In this document: positions 5,042-5,784 of the stretch, piece by piece | Layout of the letters: every line of letters starts with the position of its first letter | Numbering within the stretch: position 1 is the stretch's first letter | Origin: Chloroflexota bacterium | GTDB taxonomy: Bacteria; Chloroflexota; UBA6077 | Length of the DNA stretch: 5,784 nucleotides | Assembly (NCBI GenBank): GCA_021788565.1 | Contig: JAJYKO010000425.1 | Location: 1-5,784 of the forward strand | Direction: 5' to 3' | Notes under the pieces: model-generated | Seen by the model: the letters and a program-made list of their open reading frames with translations, nothing else | Database searches by the model: none | What the model was told of the DNA's origin: nothing | Made by a program: the position numbers and the translations under genes

Positions 5042-5350
5042 GTAATGCAGGCGCGCCTGAAGAAAGACGATGCGGTCTTCGCTCACTCGGTAGACGATGC
5101 GGTGCTCCTCGGTCAGCCGCCGGGACCAGTAGTTGGGGCCGACGTACTTCAGGGGCTCGGGCTTGCCTATCCCCTTGAAGGGATCCCGCATGATAGCTTC
5201 GATGAGGTCAAACGCCCTGAGGGCTACCTTTCGATCCTTTTCGATCCAGTACTGGATGTCCTGGCGAAAATGTGGATCGAAGACGGCCTCCCGCCCTTCT
5301 GGAGAGGAGGCGCCTCCCCCGCCGGCGGGGGAGGCGCCTCTCTTACCCAT
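5039..5350 (-). CDS. yoeB: YoeB/Txe-family mRNA interferase toxin with N-terminal extension
   Basis: This is a 103-residue protein of the RelE/ParE superfamily, YoeB branch. YoeB-type toxins cleave mRNA at the ribosomal A site. The family signature is clear: [47 protein letters not shown] and a terminal HY. From memory, E. coli YoeB has 84 residues with catalytic E46, R65, H83 and Y84. The equivalents here are E65, R84, H102 and Y103, all shifted by exactly 19, so the active site is complete and the whole length difference is N-terminal. That extension ([19 protein letters not shown]) is largely encoded by a 34-bp palindrome. The ATG overlaps the antitoxin stop (ATGGGTAA), implying translational coupling. 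The stop codon TAG meets the IS remnant. The toxin is probably functional, but the extension and hairpin may alter expression. Confidence 0.9.
   Translation of the reverse strand: MGKRGASPAGGGGASSPEGREAVFDPHFRQDIQYWIEKDRKVALRAFDLIEAIMRDPFKGIGKPEPLKYVGPNYWSRRLTEEHRIVYRVSEDRIVFLQARLHY
5307..5340. repeat. 34-bp perfect palindrome at the antitoxin-toxin junction
   Basis: Seventeen bases on each side of the centre between 5323 and 5324 are perfectly complementary. The sequence is almost pure GC, with GGCGCC blocks, C5/G5 runs and a GCCGGC core. It starts 10 bases inside the toxin gene and encodes residues 4-15 ([12 protein letters not shown]). In mRNA it would form a very stable hairpin just after the toxin start codon. 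Confidence 0.9.
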
Positions 5351-5624
5351 CCAGCCCTACCTCGTGCCGGAATTCCTCGATGGACTGTGGGCGGCCTTCA
5401 CCCCGTTCGGCTCGTTCGATCGCTTCAAGAAGGCGCGCCGCATTCCTGGGGGAGCGGAAGAGGTGGAGTGTTTCTCTCATGCTCTCCAACTCGTCCAGCG
5501 CGATGATCGCGACCGACGGTCTGCCACGGCGGGTGACGATGACTGTCTCTCTATCGTCTTCGGCCCGATCGAGCAGTTCGGCCAGTCTTGCCCTGGCCTC
5601 CGTATAGCTCACCTGCGTCGCCAT
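5343..5624 (-). CDS. yefM: YefM/Phd-family antitoxin
   Basis: This is a 93-residue Phd/YefM-type antitoxin. The N-terminal part ([19 protein letters not shown], then [23 protein letters not shown]) is the DNA-binding and dimerisation domain, and [26 protein letters not shown] leads into the toxin-neutralising C-terminus. The length is close to that of E. coli YefM. The antitoxin comes first in the operon and its TAA overlaps the toxin ATG by 8 bases, the usual layout for this family. The start at 5624 is preceded by a modest AAGGGCAGG. It should bind and block the YoeB-like toxin and, with it, repress the operon through the TGTACA-containing palindrome upstream. Confidence 0.92.
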   Translation of the reverse strand: MATQVSYTEARARLAELLDRAEDDRETVIVTRRGRPSVAIIALDELESMRETLHLFRSPRNAARLLEAIERAERGEGRPQSIEEFRHEVGLDG

Positions 5625-5667
5625 TGTTGCCTGCCCTTGCGCAAAGGATGGACTCGAATCAGCTATA

Positions 5668-5685
5668 TGTACAGAGCTACTGTAC
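5668..5685. promoter_or_regulatory. Palindromic operator of the toxin-antitoxin operon
   Basis: GTACAG (5669-5674) and CTGTAC (5680-5685) are perfect arms around AGCTA. The left arm contains the hexamer TGTACA (5668-5673), the core reported for operators bound by E. coli YefM. The site covers the -10 hexamer of the predicted promoter, so a bound antitoxin or antitoxin-toxin complex would block RNA polymerase. Confidence 0.7.
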
Positions 5686-5707
5686 CGCTGCGCAATCGGA
5701 TTGTCAA
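5679..5707 (-). promoter_or_regulatory. Promoter of the yefM-yoeB-type operon
   Basis: On the minus strand a perfect TTGACA (5707-5702) is followed after 17 bases by TACAGT (5684-5679), which matches the -10 consensus at four of six positions. The -10 overlaps the right arm of the operator. Transcription would begin near 5672, leaving a leader of about 48 bases before the antitoxin ATG. Confidence 0.6.
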
Positions 5708-5723
5708 CGACGCTCGATGGGTT

Positions 5724-5784
5724 CTAGAAGAACACTCCGGCCAGCTCGTACAGATCCAGGTTGGCCTTGCGGCTGGCGGCGACT
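5724..5784 (-). CDS. C-terminus of an unknown protein (rest outside window)
   Basis: A minus-strand frame enters from the right edge and ends with TAG (5726-5724), giving 19 residues: VAASRKANLDLYELAGVFF. The helix-like composition and GC-ending codons look like real coding sequence, and the stop lies just 17 bases before the -35 of the toxin-antitoxin promoter. The fragment is too short to assign a family. Confidence 0.4.
   Translation of the reverse strand, partial: VAASRKANLDLYELAGVFF

Noticed and set aside
5042..5607. Plus-strand ORFs across the toxin-antitoxin genes
   Set aside because: One is only the read-through of the broken transposase frame into antisense DNA, the other a shadow of the antitoxin; neither resembles a known protein beyond the IS end.

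Overview
The window looks like accessory DNA from a GC-rich Chloroflexota bacterium, probably an uncultured lineage. This rests on recognising protein families from memory, not on a search. The gene fragment at the left edge carries the FGYP(V/I)S…FQVQFFQR and NFVYQRFQRGI-HYD…TQGLLLADY motifs, and the secreted protein at 2448-3773 combines a WRK-DNWTAFTNGY…WINGPNG domain, a TPTPTP linker and a GWALD…SGFVL…HTLFIYVHS…GWW domain. I know both patterns mainly from Chloroflexota exported proteins.

Layout from left to right. Positions 1-951 (+) hold the 3' part of a probable surface or exported repeat protein, followed at once by a GC-rich hairpin. Positions 952-1448 contain no confident gene, only a weak minus-strand ORF and small repeats. 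Positions 1449-2243 (+) encode a stand-alone PD-(D/E)XK nuclease-like protein with a clear ribosome binding site. A short convergent gap (2244-2447) with two hairpins separates it from 2448-3773 (-), a secreted multidomain protein with an HETYH zinc-protease motif. That gene has a near-consensus promoter at 3909-3937 and a leader of about 129 nt whose complementary segments could control access to the Shine-Dalgarno site.

Positions 3938-5041 are a graveyard of mobile DNA. They hold an AT-richer stretch with repeats that resembles an insertion-sequence end, a 3' fragment of a cysteine-rich zinc-ribbon protein on the minus strand, and, fused to it near 4421-4431, the truncated, frameshifted and catalytically dead remnant of an IS5-family transposase on the plus strand. 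The remnant's right end meets the stop codon of a toxin gene at a CTAG site.

Positions 5039-5707 (-) form a complete YefM/YoeB-type toxin-antitoxin operon with promoter and a palindromic operator containing TGTACA. A 34-bp perfect palindrome sits just inside the toxin gene and encodes most of an N-terminal extension. Relative to E. coli YoeB the toxin is 19 residues longer, and all the catalytic residues are shifted by exactly 19. The last 61 bases hold the C-terminus of another minus-strand gene.

No single system uses all of these genes. The most interesting points are the palindrome inside the toxin-antitoxin junction, the possible switch-like leader of the secreted protease, and the stacked mobile-element fragments next to the toxin gene.
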